A DNA stretch of 37,859 bases from Parabacteroides distasonis (GCF_004793765.1 NZ_SRYM01000042.1:1-37859); one strand, 5' to 3'; numbered from the stretch's first letter, positions 7,496 to 17,528 are shown. Numbers and translations: made by a program. The notes: generated by a model not told the origin, from the sequence alone.

Positions 7496-8341
7496 TTATT
7501 CCTTATCCTTTATTATAAGGTTTGTTATCCATACGGAGAGTACGAAAGGGGCGGTAAGGGTCGTGATCCCCAGACGCATGCCGCCAATCTGTAATCCGAT
7601 AGATAGTAAGATCGCCAAGGTTGCCCGTATCAGGCTACGGATAGAAAGATGGTTGCCTGCTGCGATAGCGCATAATACACCGTTGTAGCCGAGCAACCCC
7701 ATGTTAAAATCAGCAATGCTTGTCGCTGGTAGTAATATCATTCCCAATGGCAGCAATGCGCCCCATATTGTGTAGGCTGCGTTTAAGCGTGAGTTTAATA
7801 AGATGGCGAAAAGAAGGAATAGCCCTGTTAACATATTGCCTTGAAACATCACTTGTCCGATGTTAGCGCTGAAAGCATAAAGTAAATTTGGGACATGTTC
7901 GGGAGGAGTCGCTACAGGTGGGAGCATCAACGAAGGGAATAGATATCGACATAGGATTAATAAAATCCATACCGAAAGTATGAATGGGGCTGTATATCCC
8001 GGTAGTTTATTCTGGCGATTGAATTGCCGGGCGATCCCGCTTGATAAGGCGGATCCCATAAGAAGCAGAGATATCGACCAGATATTTATTCTCATGAATA
8101 CTCCGATCGCTATACCTACCAGTGTTCCGTTGAAACCATATAGGCCTTCGCGTATATCTTCGCGAGAATATCCGAGGAAATAGGCCGCCAGCGTACTTGC
8201 GATATTGCCGGCTAACGCCAATAACGCTAAAGTCCATGAACTACAGGCAATACCTATCAGCATTAATAGTCCGGAAAGAGCATTGCCTTGAAACATCACT
8301 TGACCGATTCCCCGGCCTACAACGAGTAATCCCTTATACAT
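7496..8341 (-). CDS. Urea transporter (UT family)
   Basis: Predicted inner-membrane channel for urea. The 281 residues are almost wholly hydrophobic and show the internal duplication of the UT family. GIGQVMFQGNALSGLLMLIG (about 11-30) recurs as NIGQVMFQGNMLTGLFLLFA in the second half, and the signature GLYGFNGTLVGIAIG recurs as GLLGYNGVLCAIAAG. These LGxNG-type motifs line the urea pore in known structures. It is shorter than mammalian UTs but normal for bacteria. No urease or nickel genes are in the window, so its metabolic partner lies elsewhere or it acts alone. Confidence 0.88.
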   Translation of the reverse strand: MYKGLLVVGRGIGQVMFQGNALSGLLMLIGIACSSWTLALLALAGNIASTLAAYFLGYSREDIREGLYGFNGTLVGIAIGVFMRINIWSISLLLMGSALSSGIARQFNRQNKLPGYTAPFILSVWILLILCRYLFPSLMLPPVATPPEHVPNLLYAFSANIGQVMFQGNMLTGLFLLFAILLNSRLNAAYTIWGALLPLGMILLPATSIADFNMGLLGYNGVLCAIAAGNHLSIRSLIRATLAILLSIGLQIGGMRLGITTLTAPFVLSVWITNLIIKDKE

Positions 8342-8492
8342 ACCATTTTAGTTTTGACTGCGAAAATAACGAAAATAGCACAATCACGAGCGTAATTCGG
8401 GCAACTGTGCCAAGATTCCGGTTACGATATGTTTTGCGGCATGATCGTCAACCTGTTTCTTTTGCGTTTTTTTGCAAATAACCGCTTATATT

Positions 8493-8523
8493 TTTGTTTG
8501 TTAGGATTAAATATCTAACTTTG
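8493..8523 (+). promoter_or_regulatory. Canonical Bacteroidales promoter, orphan
   Basis: TTTG at 8493-8496 and TAACTTTG at 8516-8523 are separated by exactly 19 bp, a full match to the phylum consensus. Transcription would begin near 8530, 16 nt before the ATG of the repeat-containing ORF and about 475 nt before the HU-like gene. Confidence 0.75.
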
Positions 8524-8545
8524 GCTCTTGTTATAAGAGATACGA

Positions 8546-8677
<132 letters not shown>

Positions 8678-8691
8678 ATATACGGAATATG

Positions 8692-8731
8692 CGATCCCGT
8701 GTGCGGAGGATTTCCTCTGCGTGCGGGATCG
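8692..8731. repeat. 19-bp hairpin with minimal loop
   Basis: 8692-8710 pairs with 8713-8731 over 19 bp, including four G-U pairs, leaving only TT at the tip. The G-U pairs form better in a plus-strand RNA than as a DNA cruciform. A short T-rich stretch (TTGTGTTTA) follows, too weak for a confident terminator call. Confidence 0.7.
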
Positions 8732-8890
8732 TTGTGTTTATGGCAATCCATACCCCGGAAAGGTCATCCGGACACAATACGACACGCTAAGCCGGGAATG
8801 GCGAGGGAATCCCGGTATAAGATATTTTGGCAGTCTTCCGGAAGGGCGATTCCCGTCCGGGAAAGATGGTTTTGGAAGGGTCGTCACCGA

Positions 8891-8941
8891 ACGTGGTCGG
8901 AGTCGTCACTAGGCAGTGTCTGGTGACGACTCCGACCATGT
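8891..8941. repeat. Long inverted repeat upstream of the HU-like gene
   Basis: 8891-8909 pairs with 8923-8941 over 19 bp with a single G-U pair. Three more pairs (TAG 8910-8912 with CTG 8920-8922) leave a seven-base loop. It lies 62 bp before the HU-like start. No T tract follows. It may be an RNA leader structure or a binding site for a dimeric protein. Confidence 0.75.
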
Positions 8942-9003
8942 CGGGTGGCGGCCCTCATTTTTGTCTCTCCCCATGAGCTGCCGTAAACTGTAAAAATGAC
9001 ATT

Positions 9004-9465
9004 ATGGCATTTTATAAGAAGTATCAGCAAAAGGTCAACGGGCTTTGGTATCCCATGTCTGTAACGGCTGGCAAACCAGTCACTACGGACGAGATCGCCG
9101 ACCGCCTGTCGCAGATCTCCACCGTGAGCCGTGCCGACACCTACGCCGTGTTGAAAGACATGGCGGGGGTACTGGCAGACTACATGGCGCAAGGTCGTAC
9201 GGTGAAGATCGATGGGTTGGGTACGTTCTACTACACCGCCAACGCCTCCAAGCAGGGCGTGAAGGAGGAGAAGGACGTGAACGCCTCCCAGATTACCGGC
9301 GTGCGCGTGCGCTTCATCCCCGAGGCTCGTAGGAGTGGTAGCGGACGGAACATGGTACGCTCCTTGATCAGCGACAACATCTTCTGGATGGAGTTGCCGG
9401 CCAATGCGAAGACCACCGATCCGGAGCAGGGCAGTGGAGATTCGGAGAGCCCGGACGAGGTCTGA
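9004..9465 (+). CDS. HU-like DNA-binding protein (HU-HIG type)
   Basis: 153-residue nucleoid-type protein. The N-terminal MAFYKKYQQKVNGLWYPM and the central segment around TYAVLKDMAGVLADYMAQGRTVKIDGLGTFYY (about residues 46-80) are the signature of the Bacteroidetes variant of HU/IHF (HU domain fused to IG-like, HU-HIG). The arm region follows (about 95-107, ITGVRVRFIPEAR), and the C-terminus is an acidic low-complexity tail (about 138-153). Such proteins are present in many copies per genome and the target of this one is unknown. Two long hairpins precede it, and the two giant secreted proteins follow after 173 bp. Confidence 0.85.
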   Translation: MAFYKKYQQKVNGLWYPMSVTAGKPVTTDEIADRLSQISTVSRADTYAVLKDMAGVLADYMAQGRTVKIDGLGTFYYTANASKQGVKEEKDVNASQITGVRVRFIPEARRSGSGRNMVRSLISDNIFWMELPANAKTTDPEQGSGDSESPDEV

Positions 9466-9638
9466 TCCCGGGCGTTTGTGCGGCGTGTTCCCGCCGGAGT
9501 ACACCTCTAGGTGGATGTGCTTGACGAGAATATCGTAACCTGATTATGTGCGGGAATGTCGTTCGGTACGAACGTGCCGGACGACCTATCCCTGCGTTCT
9601 AAGCGTGATAGAATACATTTATTTAAATCTTTATGTTT

Positions 9639-12600
9639 ATGAAGACATCTTTACGAAGATTCAGTTTGAGGTTGTCGCTGGTGGCGATGATCTTGTGCTT
9701 GTACGCCGCCTTGCCGGGGCAGGGCTTGGCGTGGGGGCAGACGGATGGGGAGGTACGGTTTGGAAATACTCCTGATCCTGTTTCCTATGGATTTATTTAT
9801 GATTCAAATGAAACGACCGACTACTCTCATTTTTTTGTGTCCGGCTTCACGGAAGGCATGGCAGTCCGGGTGCAGTTGGCGGACAAGGCGAATCCTAATG
9901 GGGTAAGGTTTGCTATTTGGGCGAATGATGCGGAATCTATGCTTGATTTGGTGGACGGTGGATGTTGGATACCGGATGATGTGGTGTCCGCTAATATTAA
10001 CTTGAGGCTGACTAGTTCAAAGGTGTGCGATGTGGAGTATACCGTGAGCGTGTACGCATCGATGGATATGGCGACCGCTCCTTTGGCTACTACCTTGCAT
10101 ACGGTACGGTATATGAATTCTAGCGATAGGCCGGAGATTAGCAGACCGGATCGTATATCCGGCGAATTAAATACTGATATTCCCTTTACGATTAATGTAT
10201 CGAAGGCTGGATTCCTGCAAGGGCAACCTGTGCAGATTATGATCTATTTGATAGGGTCGTACGAAAATTTGAGCCTTTCTGGGGAAAACTTACGGAAAGA
10301 GTCTGGCAATAGGTATTATTTGAGTGTTCCTTCTTTCTCCGCTTCGCAATATACGTTGACAGCCCATGCGACGGATGTGTGTGGTGGAAATTATGAAATA
10401 CATATATGTGATAAGGATGGAAACAATGTGACTTTTGCAGATCAAGCCTCGTTTATCATCCCTATTGAGTACTCTGCTGAGGATATCGCCGCCTTGAAAG
10501 CGATCGCCGAGGCCAATCCTTTGAGTAATGACTTGCGGAACTTCATCGCTAACAAGGAGTATCTGAAGGATCGGATGCAGGGTGATGGTTATAATGTGGG
10601 AGTCCGTTGGAATACGAAACTTCCTGCTCAAGTGAGTAGTTTCTTTATTAAGGATTATAGGACACATACTGTTTCTTCCTTGGACTTGTCGGCTTTGACC
10701 GGGCTGGAAAGCGTCTCTTTGAATGGTACTCGATTGAAGTCTTTGGATGTATCTGCGCTGACGAAATTGAGGTATTTGTATTTGGATGGCAACGATTCCC
10801 TCACATGGTCTACTGTGAAATTCCCAGATCCATTGCCTGATAATTTTAACGTGCAAGGTTTTACGAAAATTATGGCCGGTACTCCGGTAGACGATTATAA
10901 TTCATACGTCACCTCCGGTACGGAGATCGACCTTTCCGCTTACGCTGAGGTGAATGGCGTGAAGTCTACGTATCAATGGTATCGTGTGGTTCGGGAGCCT
11001 TATAGCAGGACGGAAGCCACGATGGAAGCCGTATCCGGCAAGGAAGGTGCTTTTATCTTTAAGGGAACGCCGGGCGAATATTACCTCTGCGAGATCCGTA
11101 ACACTACGTATTACGATTGGTATATGCGTACGCCCGAGATCAAGGTAGCCCGCAGATCGGATGATTACTCTCCGGTTGACATCGCCGCCTTGAAGAAACT
11201 GGCCGCCGACAATCCGAACGTCACCCAGTTGCAAGAGTTCGTGGACAGCAAGGGCTGGGAACATGAGAATTGGAATAAGTATGGGGATGCGGTTTGTACG
11301 GACTGGAGTGCGGAGGAGCTTGGCCGATTGACGCATCTACGTATCCAATTGGATTGGAACTCGAAAGATACGATCTCTTCCCTCGACTTAAGCGCCTTTA
11401 CTGAATTGAAGTATTTCGAGTGCGAGCGTTTCATGAATATCGAGAAGCTGGATCTCTCGAAGAATACGAAACTGGAGCATTTGCACGTATACAGCAAGAA
11501 TCTGGCTTCTTTGGATCTTTCTAATTGTCCTGATCTGCAATATTTCCGCTTTGGTACAAACTCTATTGGCGAGGGTAGCTATCAGAATTCGAAGCTGAGT
11601 ACGGTCAATTTGAGTGGTTGTACAAAGTTGACGGAGCTCTATTTGGAGCACTCGCCGCTTGCCTTGCTGGATATCTCTTCTTTCAAGCAATTGAACCGGT
11701 TGGAGATCGAATATTGTCCGAACTTGAAGTTGCAAGGCTTTGATAACGCTACACGATTGGAATACTTAGCCTTGCCGCATACAGACCAGTTCTCCGATCT
11801 TTTGAAGAACTTACCCGCTAACATCCGTCATTTGTATTTACAAAGTACGGAGTATGCCCTTCCTTCCTCTGAGGAGGCGAGGCATTTACTTACATTAGGC
11901 GTGCCAAGTAATGTGGAGAGCTTGGATATGGCTCAATATCCGAATTTGACAAGGTTGGAGGTTGGTTATGATAACCGTTCCGGCTTGAGGTATTCCACCT
12001 TGAAGAATTACCGGCAGAATGTTCGGTATAATGGATTGAGTCGTTATCAGCTTACCTCTCCCTCTCATCCGCATGATCCTGATTTATTCATGAACGGCGA
12101 TACGATCGACCTTTCATCCGAGGCCGTGATCGATGGCGTGGAGACCGTATTCCTTTGGGTGAACGGCAAGTACGGTATAGAAGAGAAAGAGGCTTTGAAG
12201 CCGGTACCGGGTCGTCCGGGCGTATTCGTGCTGGATAGCAAGGAGGAAGGATATGGCAATTATTATTGCAAGATGATGAACACGAAGTTCTGTGAGATCA
12301 CGGAGATTAATTACAGAAATGGCTGGCAGGTCGAGACCTCATACATCCACGTCGAGACCTCCGTACCGCAAGTATTCGCTGAGAGCGACGTGGTTACCTT
12401 GGCCCGTATCGTGGACGCTTCCAACAACAAGGCGTTGACCGAGTGGTGGAACAGCGGCGCATGGCAGACGAATGAGAACTCATCAAATGCGCAAGCTGTT
12501 TGGAACAAGGAGAACCCGCGCCGATTGACGGAATTATATTTATATCAGATGGGCAACAGCTTTGCAAAGGAGGTAGATCTCTTGGCGTTGGATAAATTGG

Positions 12601-14102
12601 AAGTCCTGTCGTTGGCTGGCAATCGAGTGGAAAAATTGTTCTTGCCGAAGAACAATACGGTATTGCGTTCCTTGATGCTGGGTGGTAACTATTCCTTGAA
12701 ATCCTTGATCGTATCCGAATATCCGTCGTTGGAGTATTTGGACGTATCCAATACGGGCTTGACGGCTCTCGACTTGTCTAACAACAAGAACTTAAAGGAA
12801 CTGTTCTTGAATTGGACGATGCTTGACGGGGTAGAGAACGGCACTCCGGACCTTGCCGCTCAATTAACCGCATATGGCTTGCCTATGTCCACTACCCGGA
12901 TCGACTTAGCGAACTTCCCGGCCTTGATGTCTTTCAATGCCGATGGTTCGGGCTTGGAGTTCACCAACGTGGAGAACCCGCGACAAATGGAAGCCGCCTT
13001 CGGTGTTGTCAGGTTGCCGGTAGGCGAGGTTCGCCCGGGAGGTTTCGTGGCTTATGGGGAGACAATCGATCTTTCCTCACAAAAGATGGTAGGAACATCT
13101 GCCTCTCGCTTCACTTGGGTATTTGGCAATGACACGATCGACCATACCGACAGCCGCTATACGATTACGGAGGACTTGACCCCGAATTATCAAATCGCCG
13201 GTAATGTAACCAACCCATTGTTCCCCGGCTGGACGGTTCAGTATCGTGCTTGGGTTTATACTTGCGACGGTGATGCGAACCTCGACAAGCAGGTGAACGT
13301 GCAAGACGTGACGGCTACCGTAAGCTACATCTTGAGAGACTCGGCTAATATGATAACAAACTTCGGATGGGCCGAGGCGGACGTGAACTATGATAATAAT
13401 GTAGAGATCGCCGATGTGGTCGGTATCGTCAACATCATCCGCGACCAGCCTGTTACCAAGGCCGGCATGCTACGTGCCGAGACCGAGGCTCCCGTGTTGG
13501 TGGAACTGGATACGGACAACTTCCTGACCATCTCCAGCCAGGTGCCGGTAGCCGGTATCTACTTGGAACTGGTAGGCACTACCGAGGAACTTCCGCTCGT
13601 GGGTGAGGCCGCCAAGTTCTTGCAAGCCTCTCACCGGAATGGCGACACGTTGCGTGTGATCGGCTATAGCTTGGACGGACGGACGATTCCTTCGGGCAAG
13701 ACCCGTATCTTACGTATGCCGGCGGGCGTTACCTTGGTGGGCGCGTCCTTCTCCGACGCGAAGGCGAATAGCTTGAAGTCTGCGGGAGATGCGATCGTGA
13801 CTTCCAACGCCCCGATAGAGGCGATCGAGCGCTTGGATGCCGTGTCCAACTACCCGAACCCGTTCCGCGGCAGCACGACTTTCCGCTATCAACTGGCTGA
13901 GCCGGCCGACGCAGTGACGATCCATGTATTCTCTGCCAACGGAGCTTTGGCCGCAGTATTGAACGGTCTGCCCGGCGAGGTAGGCGAGAACCGGCATACC
14001 GCCGCGCTTACGCTTCCGGCCGGTGTCTACTACTATCGCTTGACAGCGAAAGCCGGTCGAGGCGTGAAGGCAAGTAATACTAACATCTTAATCATTAAGT
14101 AA
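9639..14102 (+). CDS. Giant secreted leucine-rich protein with dockerin-like and type IX sorting domains
   Basis: About 1487 residues. The start at 9639 (MKTSLRRFSLRL) is preferred to the ATG two codons earlier because it gives a standard signal peptide (about 1-32). Three modules repeat: a helical opener (AEDIAALKAIAEANP, PVDIAALKKLAADNP, ESDVVTLARIVDAS), irregular leucine-rich repeats with LDLS-type cores, then an Ig-like sheet with GxxIDLS. They occupy roughly 275-505, 507-904 and 910-1207. Two calcium-loop motifs, GDANLDKQVNVQDV and ADVNYDNNVEIADV (about 1210-1268), form a dockerin type I-like pair. A beta domain follows. The last 85 residues, beginning NYPNPFRGS, are a type IX secretion (Por) sorting domain. 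Likely cell-surface; ligand unknown. Confidence 0.85.
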   Translation: MKTSLRRFSLRLSLVAMILCLYAALPGQGLAWGQTDGEVRFGNTPDPVSYGFIYDSNETTDYSHFFVSGFTEGMAVRVQLADKANPNGVRFAIWANDAESMLDLVDGGCWIPDDVVSANINLRLTSSKVCDVEYTVSVYASMDMATAPLATTLHTVRYMNSSDRPEISRPDRISGELNTDIPFTINVSKAGFLQGQPVQIMIYLIGSYENLSLSGENLRKESGNRYYLSVPSFSASQYTLTAHATDVCGGNYEIHICDKDGNNVTFADQASFIIPIEYSAEDIAALKAIAEANPLSNDLRNFIANKEYLKDRMQGDGYNVGVRWNTKLPAQVSSFFIKDYRTHTVSSLDLSALTGLESVSLNGTRLKSLDVSALTKLRYLYLDGNDSLTWSTVKFPDPLPDNFNVQGFTKIMAGTPVDDYNSYVTSGTEIDLSAYAEVNGVKSTYQWYRVVREPYSRTEATMEAVSGKEGAFIFKGTPGEYYLCEIRNTTYYDWYMRTPEIKVARRSDDYSPVDIAALKKLAADNPNVTQLQEFVDSKGWEHENWNKYGDAVCTDWSAEELGRLTHLRIQLDWNSKDTISSLDLSAFTELKYFECERFMNIEKLDLSKNTKLEHLHVYSKNLASLDLSNCPDLQYFRFGTNSIGEGSYQNSKLSTVNLSGCTKLTELYLEHSPLALLDISSFKQLNRLEIEYCPNLKLQGFDNATRLEYLALPHTDQFSDLLKNLPANIRHLYLQSTEYALPSSEEARHLLTLGVPSNVESLDMAQYPNLTRLEVGYDNRSGLRYSTLKNYRQNVRYNGLSRYQLTSPSHPHDPDLFMNGDTIDLSSEAVIDGVETVFLWVNGKYGIEEKEALKPVPGRPGVFVLDSKEEGYGNYYCKMMNTKFCEITEINYRNGWQVETSYIHVETSVPQVFAESDVVTLARIVDASNNKALTEWWNSGAWQTNENSSNAQAVWNKENPRRLTELYLYQMGNSFAKEVDLLALDKLEVLSLAGNRVEKLFLPKNNTVLRSLMLGGNYSLKSLIVSEYPSLEYLDVSNTGLTALDLSNNKNLKELFLNWTMLDGVENGTPDLAAQLTAYGLPMSTTRIDLANFPALMSFNADGSGLEFTNVENPRQMEAAFGVVRLPVGEVRPGGFVAYGETIDLSSQKMVGTSASRFTWVFGNDTIDHTDSRYTITEDLTPNYQIAGNVTNPLFPGWTVQYRAWVYTCDGDANLDKQVNVQDVTATVSYILRDSANMITNFGWAEADVNYDNNVEIADVVGIVNIIRDQPVTKAGMLRAETEAPVLVELDTDNFLTISSQVPVAGIYLELVGTTEELPLVGEAAKFLQASHRNGDTLRVIGYSLDGRTIPSGKTRILRMPAGVTLVGASFSDAKANSLKSAGDAIVTSNAPIEAIERLDAVSNYPNPFRGSTTFRYQLAEPADAVTIHVFSANGALAAVLNGLPGEVGENRHTAALTLPAGVYYYRLTAKAGRGVKASNTNILIIK

Positions 14103-14105
14103 GTT

Positions 14106-17100
14106 ATGAACGTAAATCATATAAAACAATTATTCGTAGCCCTCTTCCTGCTGTTATCAGCGGGAACGGCTACCGCCGCCCAGTGGATGTTGAAGAAGAC
14201 GGACTTGAACGCCGCGGGTAGCAAGGACACGCTTGTCTTGGGCGTGTATGGTAATTCCTTTGGTTTCTCTTCTTTCCAAGTGGATTTCACCTTGCCGGAA
14301 GGGGTCTTGCCGGATGGTGCGCCTATTTTGGGCGATGTCGCGATCGACCATGCGCTTACGTGGAAACAGGAGAATGGCAGCTACCGTTGCGTAGTCTATA
14401 GCCCGAAGAACACGGAAATGAAAACCCCGGAGGGAGGCCTGCTTTACCTTCCCGTGGAATTGGCCGCTTCTTTTAAAATGGGTACTTTCACGGCTAAGAA
14501 CGGTCTCTTGTCCAATAAGAAGTCCGAGGGACAAACGGTACCGGATATGACCGCTACCTTGAAATCGTATAAAGAGAAGGCAGATTTGGTGGTGAACGTA
14601 TCGGGCTTGGAAAAGGTGATGGCGGATCTGAACGGAAACCCCGCCGAGCTAAGCTATACGACCGTACCGGAAGGCAAGGAATTGACGGTCGCTTACTACA
14701 CGGACGATGCTTGTACGGAAGCGGCTACTGACGCTGATCGCACGAAAGAGGGCATTCTGTATGTAAAACTCTCCTATGCGGGTGATGAGGATTATAACGC
14801 TTTCGAGAAGGTCTATGTCATGAGTTTGACCAGCAAGAAGGCGATTGCGACGAGTGGAATCATTGCGCCTGAGGCCACCTCGATCAAGGAAGGACAATTA
14901 CTTTCCGCTTCCTTGCTGTCTGGCGGTAGCGTTACGGATGAAGGTTATACCGTAGTCGGTAAGTTCGCTTGGACGGATGGAAGTATCGTGGTTCCGGCTG
15001 GTGAAAAAGCATATTCTGTTACTTTTTATCCTGATAATTCCTCTTATTATGCTACGGCATCGGTTTCCGTGCCGGTAGCGGTAACCAAGACTTATACGAT
15101 TACCGCCGTGGCGTCTACCGGTGGTGTGGTGAATGTGTTGGGTAAGACGGAGGATAATAAATATGTAGAAGGACAGACTGTCTCTTTGAAAGCGATCCCG
15201 CTGCCTAACTATCAGTTTGACGGTTGGTCGGTGACAGGCTCGAGCGAGACGTTGACCACTGGTGATTCTATCGCTGTCATGGTAGATACAGACAAGACTT
15301 ACACCGCCAACTTCTCACCGATTATGCACACGTTGTCAATCGCTGTGGAAGGAAATGGTAGCCTGTCGGTTACGGCAGAAGGGAATGAGGTGACCAACGG
15401 CGTTTCCCTACAGCAGGGGACGGTCTTGCAGATCCTCGCGACTCCCGACATGAACGCTCAGTTGAAGGAATTGACTATAAATGGCGACTCGCTCAAGGGG
15501 GATAAGGTTACGCTAACGAAAGCCTTGGAGATCCGGGCTGCGTTCGAGGCGAAACCCGTGGAGATGGCACTTGTCAACATCCGGCAGACGGCTCACGGCT
15601 CTATCTTATTATATAAGGAAGACGGATCGCCGATCGCTTCCGGCTCTACCGTGCGGAAAAACTCGAAGGTACGGGTGATCGCGCTTCCGGACGCCGGGTA
15701 TCAGTTGGAGGGTAACGTGGCCTTGTCGAACGTATCGGGTGGTACGGACGATCTGTATACCGTGAATGGTGATATCACGGCAACCGCCTCTTTCACGGAG
15801 AAAAAGTATAAGGTGGCCGCTTCTGCCGTGAGCAGCAACCCGGGTGAGACGACTGCCGCCGGCAAGATCACCTTGGATAAGGTAGGCGAGCAGCCGTATG
15901 GCACGGAGGTACGTATCCTAGATGTCGAGGGACAAGACGGAGCACGCTTGCTTACGATCTTGGCGAATGGTAAGGAAGTTGCCCAGAATGAGGTCTTGAC
16001 TGTGACCGGCGATTTGACAGTAACGGCCGTATTCGATCATCGGGTGGCGATCAAGAAGGAATATATCATGTGGCCTTACCAAGAATATTACTACAATGGT
16101 GTGTCTCGTAATTTCGTGCCTTTCGCTTCCCAAACCTATGCGGGCTTCTCGTTCGAGGTATTATATAAGGACTCGGAAGAGAATGTGACCAAGAAGGCGA
16201 TCGATGCGGATCATTATACCGTCTTGTTGCATCGTGATGAGGATGGCCTGTACAAAGAGTTCAACGAGACCTATGAGGATGGCTTGGTCATCAAGAAGTC
16301 TAAAATTGCGGTGACACAGGTACTTGACGGTGCCGAGGGCTTGAAGACACGTCCAGGCAGGGATGAGGTGGAAGTAGAGATTGACCCGTCCTATCCTGAT
16401 GCCGATGTGACAAAATATGTGATTTCTCCTAAGAGTACTTCTGCTAAGAAGAACTACGAAGGTACGGTTTATTACCATTCAACGAAACCGGCGAAGCCAT
16501 TGAACTTTGGTGCATCTGTCTTGCGTTCGGGTGGAGAGCCAAACGGCTATGTACGCATCACCAACGGCGGTATGCCGTATGTGGCAGAGAATGGCGTGGT
16601 GTCTGTTCCCGAAGGGGTAACGGTACTATTGGAGGCCGTGCCTGCTGCGGGGTATAAATTCTCTAAGTGGGCTGATGGTAATATGGAGAACCCGAGAGAA
16701 TACAAGGTGACTGCCGATGCGACAGGTCTCACGCCCGAATTTGTCGGCAAGCCCGAGGCCTCTTTCGCCTTGGCGAGAAACATCTCCGCTTACAATGGTG
16801 TGGCGCAGACTGTATCTGTAACGGGTGAGGGTAACGAGCAGTGCCAGATCACCTTCTTCTTCGATCGAGCATGTACACAACCGGCTATCTTGAAAAATGC
16901 CGGTACGTATTACGTCCGTGTATACCGTCTAGAGGATGATGTCTATCAAGCGTATGAGAAGACCTTTGAATACACAATTGAGCAGGCTGACGCAAAGGTG
17001 GTATGGCCTACCGCATCCGCTATCTTGTCCGGGCATGCGTTGGCAGAGTCTGTCTTACAAGGTGGCCACGCCGGTATCGTTGCCGGAACGTTCGCTTGGA

Positions 17101-17528
17101 ATGATCCGGAAGTCGTGATGACGGCCGGGGGCGACAAAGAAGTGATCTTCACGCCGACTGATCCGAACTATAAGCCGCAGAGTTCTCAGGTGAAAGTAAC
17201 GGTTGTTTCCTCTGTTTCCTCCTCTACGGATCCCGAGAATCCGGTGACTCCGGTTGATCCGGTTGATCCGGAGAATCCAGAAGGGCCGGACACGCCGACT
17301 GGCGTAGAATCCATTGAGGAAGACGCTGTTTTGTATGCCGCGAATCTTTCTATTTTAGCGAATATGCCTAAGTCGGTTACGCTGACGGTGATTGATGTGG
17401 CCGGTATTATCGTTTATAAGGAAACGGTAGCGGGCGAGGTGATGATACCCGTAAGCCATGCGGGAGTCTACTTTGTTCGTTGCGAGGCCGCCAGCGAGGT
17501 GTTCGTGAAGAAGATCGTAGTTCATTGA
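14106..17528 (+). CDS. Giant secreted protein with cohesin-like and InlB-like repeats
   Basis: 1140 residues, 3 bp after the previous stop, so probably co-transcribed. Signal peptide about 1-24, ending TATAA. Residues 26-145 (SFQVDFTLPEGVL, then YRCVVYSPKNTEM) resemble the cohesin-like sandwich of Bacteroidetes surface proteins. InlB-type repeats with WSVTGSS and YTANFSP lie about 325-490 and 505-650, with another near 805-885. A module with FAWTDGS recurs later with FAWNDPE, showing internal duplication. A Pro/Asp/Glu linker (about 1040-1062) leads to a C-terminal beta domain that resembles type IX sorting tails or the DUF6383 kind, without the YPNPF motif. Surface location is inferred; function unknown. 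Confidence 0.78.
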   Translation: MNVNHIKQLFVALFLLLSAGTATAAQWMLKKTDLNAAGSKDTLVLGVYGNSFGFSSFQVDFTLPEGVLPDGAPILGDVAIDHALTWKQENGSYRCVVYSPKNTEMKTPEGGLLYLPVELAASFKMGTFTAKNGLLSNKKSEGQTVPDMTATLKSYKEKADLVVNVSGLEKVMADLNGNPAELSYTTVPEGKELTVAYYTDDACTEAATDADRTKEGILYVKLSYAGDEDYNAFEKVYVMSLTSKKAIATSGIIAPEATSIKEGQLLSASLLSGGSVTDEGYTVVGKFAWTDGSIVVPAGEKAYSVTFYPDNSSYYATASVSVPVAVTKTYTITAVASTGGVVNVLGKTEDNKYVEGQTVSLKAIPLPNYQFDGWSVTGSSETLTTGDSIAVMVDTDKTYTANFSPIMHTLSIAVEGNGSLSVTAEGNEVTNGVSLQQGTVLQILATPDMNAQLKELTINGDSLKGDKVTLTKALEIRAAFEAKPVEMALVNIRQTAHGSILLYKEDGSPIASGSTVRKNSKVRVIALPDAGYQLEGNVALSNVSGGTDDLYTVNGDITATASFTEKKYKVAASAVSSNPGETTAAGKITLDKVGEQPYGTEVRILDVEGQDGARLLTILANGKEVAQNEVLTVTGDLTVTAVFDHRVAIKKEYIMWPYQEYYYNGVSRNFVPFASQTYAGFSFEVLYKDSEENVTKKAIDADHYTVLLHRDEDGLYKEFNETYEDGLVIKKSKIAVTQVLDGAEGLKTRPGRDEVEVEIDPSYPDADVTKYVISPKSTSAKKNYEGTVYYHSTKPAKPLNFGASVLRSGGEPNGYVRITNGGMPYVAENGVVSVPEGVTVLLEAVPAAGYKFSKWADGNMENPREYKVTADATGLTPEFVGKPEASFALARNISAYNGVAQTVSVTGEGNEQCQITFFFDRACTQPAILKNAGTYYVRVYRLEDDVYQAYEKTFEYTIEQADAKVVWPTASAILSGHALAESVLQGGHAGIVAGTFAWNDPEVVMTAGGDKEVIFTPTDPNYKPQSSQVKVTVVSSVSSSTDPENPVTPVDPVDPENPEGPDTPTGVESIEEDAVLYAANLSILANMPKSVTLTVIDVAGIIVYKETVAGEVMIPVSHAGVYFVRCEAASEVFVKKIVVH

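Noticed and set aside
8699-8926. 75-codon frame after the GCAA tract
   Set aside because: It is in the same frame as the small ORF but beyond its stop, has an unlikely composition, and spans a long hairpin.
13263-13445. Dockerin motifs taken as evidence of a cellulosome
   Set aside because: No glycoside hydrolases or scaffoldins are present; the type IX tail and leucine-rich modules fit a surface protein instead.
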